Positions 62,782 to 64,000 of a stretch of 64,000 bases of DNA are shown here, piece after piece (within the stretch, counting starts at the first letter, position 1; every line of letters begins with the position of its first letter). Source of the stretch: an uncultured Christensenella sp. (GTDB lineage Bacteria; Bacillota; Clostridia; Christensenellales; Borkfalkiaceae). Below the pieces are notes generated by a model. It made no database searches and was not told where the DNA came from. It saw nothing but the letters and a program-made list of their open reading frames with translations. The position numbers and the translations under genes are program-made. Location of the stretch: contig CAJUER010000001.1 of NCBI GenBank assembly GCA_910585705.1, forward strand, positions 732,840 to 796,839, given 5' to 3'.

Positions 62782-63528
62782 TCAATCTGCTGCACTAATG
62801 TAACGTTTAGTCAAATTAAAAAACATGGGCTTTGCTATGCAACCTACTTTTGATAAATCCCCTATATAAAATTTAATTCCATCATTAAATTTTTCCCCTA
62901 CGCCTCGTTCGATTAAACTATCAATGTTTTCATCTATTATTATACGTCTTTCTTGTTGCTCCTTATATGCTTTACTTTTATGAAAATAAGCAAGATCGGA
63001 ATCTCCTGATAGGGTTTGCATAATTATTTCTTTATCTACATCATCATCGCTATATTTTATATTTGCTATTGTTGCGGCTATATCGTGTGCATTTAAAAAT
63101 TCCAATATCTTTTTTTCAAAAAGTGTTTTATCCAATACAGCACAAAAAGTTTGCTTACCGGAACTGAAATCATTTATCATTTGAGGATTTATGTAAATTG
63201 CTCCGTTAGGATGAAAATTACGTCCCGTTAATCTTGAATAACAATAAATAGGTCTATTAACATCCAAATGTATTGCAGTAATATCAACTACTTTCTCAAA
63301 TAAGTCATCTTTATCTTTTTTGCAATAAAGTGAAAAATGCTGATTAACTTTTCCTTCTCCGGCATCTCCGCGTCCCGGTTGCTTGCTCTCTTTAAAAGAT
63401 TTTATAGGTCGAAATAACATCTCTCCTGTGCGAAACAACTCTTTAGCATAACTCTCATCATCGAAAAATTTAATTACGTGATTTGTAGAAAATATTTCTT
63501 GCGCTTTTATTTGTTTTAGTTCTCGCAT
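62782..63528 (-). CDS. Hypothetical protein, first of an edge gene pair
   Basis: 248 residues, soluble, with no membrane segment. FFDDESYAKELFRTGEMLFRPI with a downstream GRGDAGEG resembles proteins in accessory regions whose role is unknown, some near phage-defence genes. GGAAGATTTATA precedes the ATG. The gene at 63552 lies 23 bp upstream on the same strand. Confidence 0.65.
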   Translation of the reverse strand: MRELKQIKAQEIFSTNHVIKFFDDESYAKELFRTGEMLFRPIKSFKESKQPGRGDAGEGKVNQHFSLYCKKDKDDLFEKVVDITAIHLDVNRPIYCYSRLTGRNFHPNGAIYINPQMINDFSSGKQTFCAVLDKTLFEKKILEFLNAHDIAATIANIKYSDDDVDKEIIMQTLSGDSDLAYFHKSKAYKEQQERRIIIDENIDSLIERGVGEKFNDGIKFYIGDLSKVGCIAKPMFFNLTKRYISAAD

Positions 63529-63551
63529 TATAAATCTTCCTTATAAACTTT

Positions 63552-64000
63552 TTAGTAGCTTTTTACATTCTCGATTGCGCCATATGTAGTATAGAGCATT
63601 AATAAAGTATCGTAATACATATCTTCATAAGTTTCTATTTGACCGTATTCAATGCAAAGTTGACGCCACTCCGCATCACTATCTTCGATCATACCATGTC
63701 TGCAAAAAGCAACACACCCACTGCTTATGAATTTCATTAACCAAAAATTTAATATTTTTAATTCGCACGAACCGAAATTAAACATTCGATTTAACATATC
63801 CATTGGCGGCTCTTGCGGCAATCGTTCTGGAGTATTTGCAGTATCCTCTCTATCTCTCAATACAAATTCCAAATACCTATCAATATAAAGAGTTAAGTCC
63901 GATTTATGGTCTGGGAAAAGAACTCTTCCTAACGACGGTACATCAAAAATATACGTCGAAATATCTCCCAACACTTCATTTTGCAAGTCACTAATTGCAC
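63552..64000 (-). CDS. Hypothetical protein (5' end beyond right edge)
   Basis: At least 149 residues; the frame stays open past base 64000 (AISDLQNEVLGDIS), so the start is outside the window. Sequence is helical (LTLYIDRYLEFVLRD, NFWLMKFISSGCVAFC). No recognised family. It is probably cotranscribed with the gene at 62782. Confidence 0.6.
   Translation of the reverse strand, partial: AISDLQNEVLGDISTYIFDVPSLGRVLFPDHKSDLTLYIDRYLEFVLRDREDTANTPERLPQEPPMDMLNRMFNFGSCELKILNFWLMKFISSGCVAFCRHGMIEDSDAEWRQLCIEYGQIETYEDMYYDTLLMLYTTYGAIENVKSY

Overview
The window comes from a Gram-positive, Clostridia-like anaerobe of moderate G+C. This is judged from the mcsA-mcsB-clpC operon, the GGGtGRT/NifU-like pair, Firmicutes-type conjugation genes (MobL relaxase, TnpV, TnpW, ArdC-like protein) and strong GGAGG ribosome sites. 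A gut Clostridia lineage is likely, but genus and species cannot be read from the sequence.

Layout. Bases 1 to about 7980 look chromosomal: a collagen-like surface/spore-fibre protein running off the left edge, translationally coupled to a family-2 glycosyltransferase; the mcsA-mcsB-clpC protein-quality operon; and a NifU-like scaffold plus GGGtGRT protein pair. Bases 7970-9350 are a boundary zone with terminators, a cluster of ATGTTGAC repeats and a 39-bp inverted repeat flanking a small membrane-protein gene.

From about 9.35 kb to at least 50 kb lies one integrative conjugative element (ICE), almost entirely on the minus strand. It carries a tyrosine integrase, excisionase, small DNA-binding-like protein and TnpV; a type IV secretion block (pilin-fused surface protein, VirB3-VirB4 fusion, VirB6-like protein, pilin, repeat-rich surface protein, VirD4); a MobL relaxase with accessory protein; a DNA methyltransferase; an ArdC-like antirestriction/metalloprotease protein; and a ~4,070-residue methylase-helicase-primase protein. 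Between 50 and 57 kb are secreted BspA/InlB-like proteins and XRE regulators. Between 58 and 63 kb is a DNA-repair cluster (ATP-dependent ligase, Ku, rhodanese, SRAP protein, Y-family polymerase). The right end of the ICE is not visible.

The most informative structure is nesting. virD4 of the ICE is split: its 3' part (19373-20070) and 5' part (30179-31687) are separated by a 10.1-kb integrative mobilizable element (IME) with its own serine recombinase, TnpW, MobP relaxase and MobC. Removing it at a shared AA dinucleotide restores the VirD4 reading frame. The IME carries a radical-SAM RlmN/Cfr-like methyltransferase, a truncated ABC ATPase, an IS200-like element, and a decayed hsdS gene whose second half has been inverted at a 14-bp inverted repeat. 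That hsdS is further interrupted by a 1,725-bp MTnSag1-like element carrying the lincosamide resistance gene lnu(C), with perfect 8-bp target duplications. While the IME is in place the ICE probably cannot transfer itself, because its coupling protein is broken; excision would restore it.
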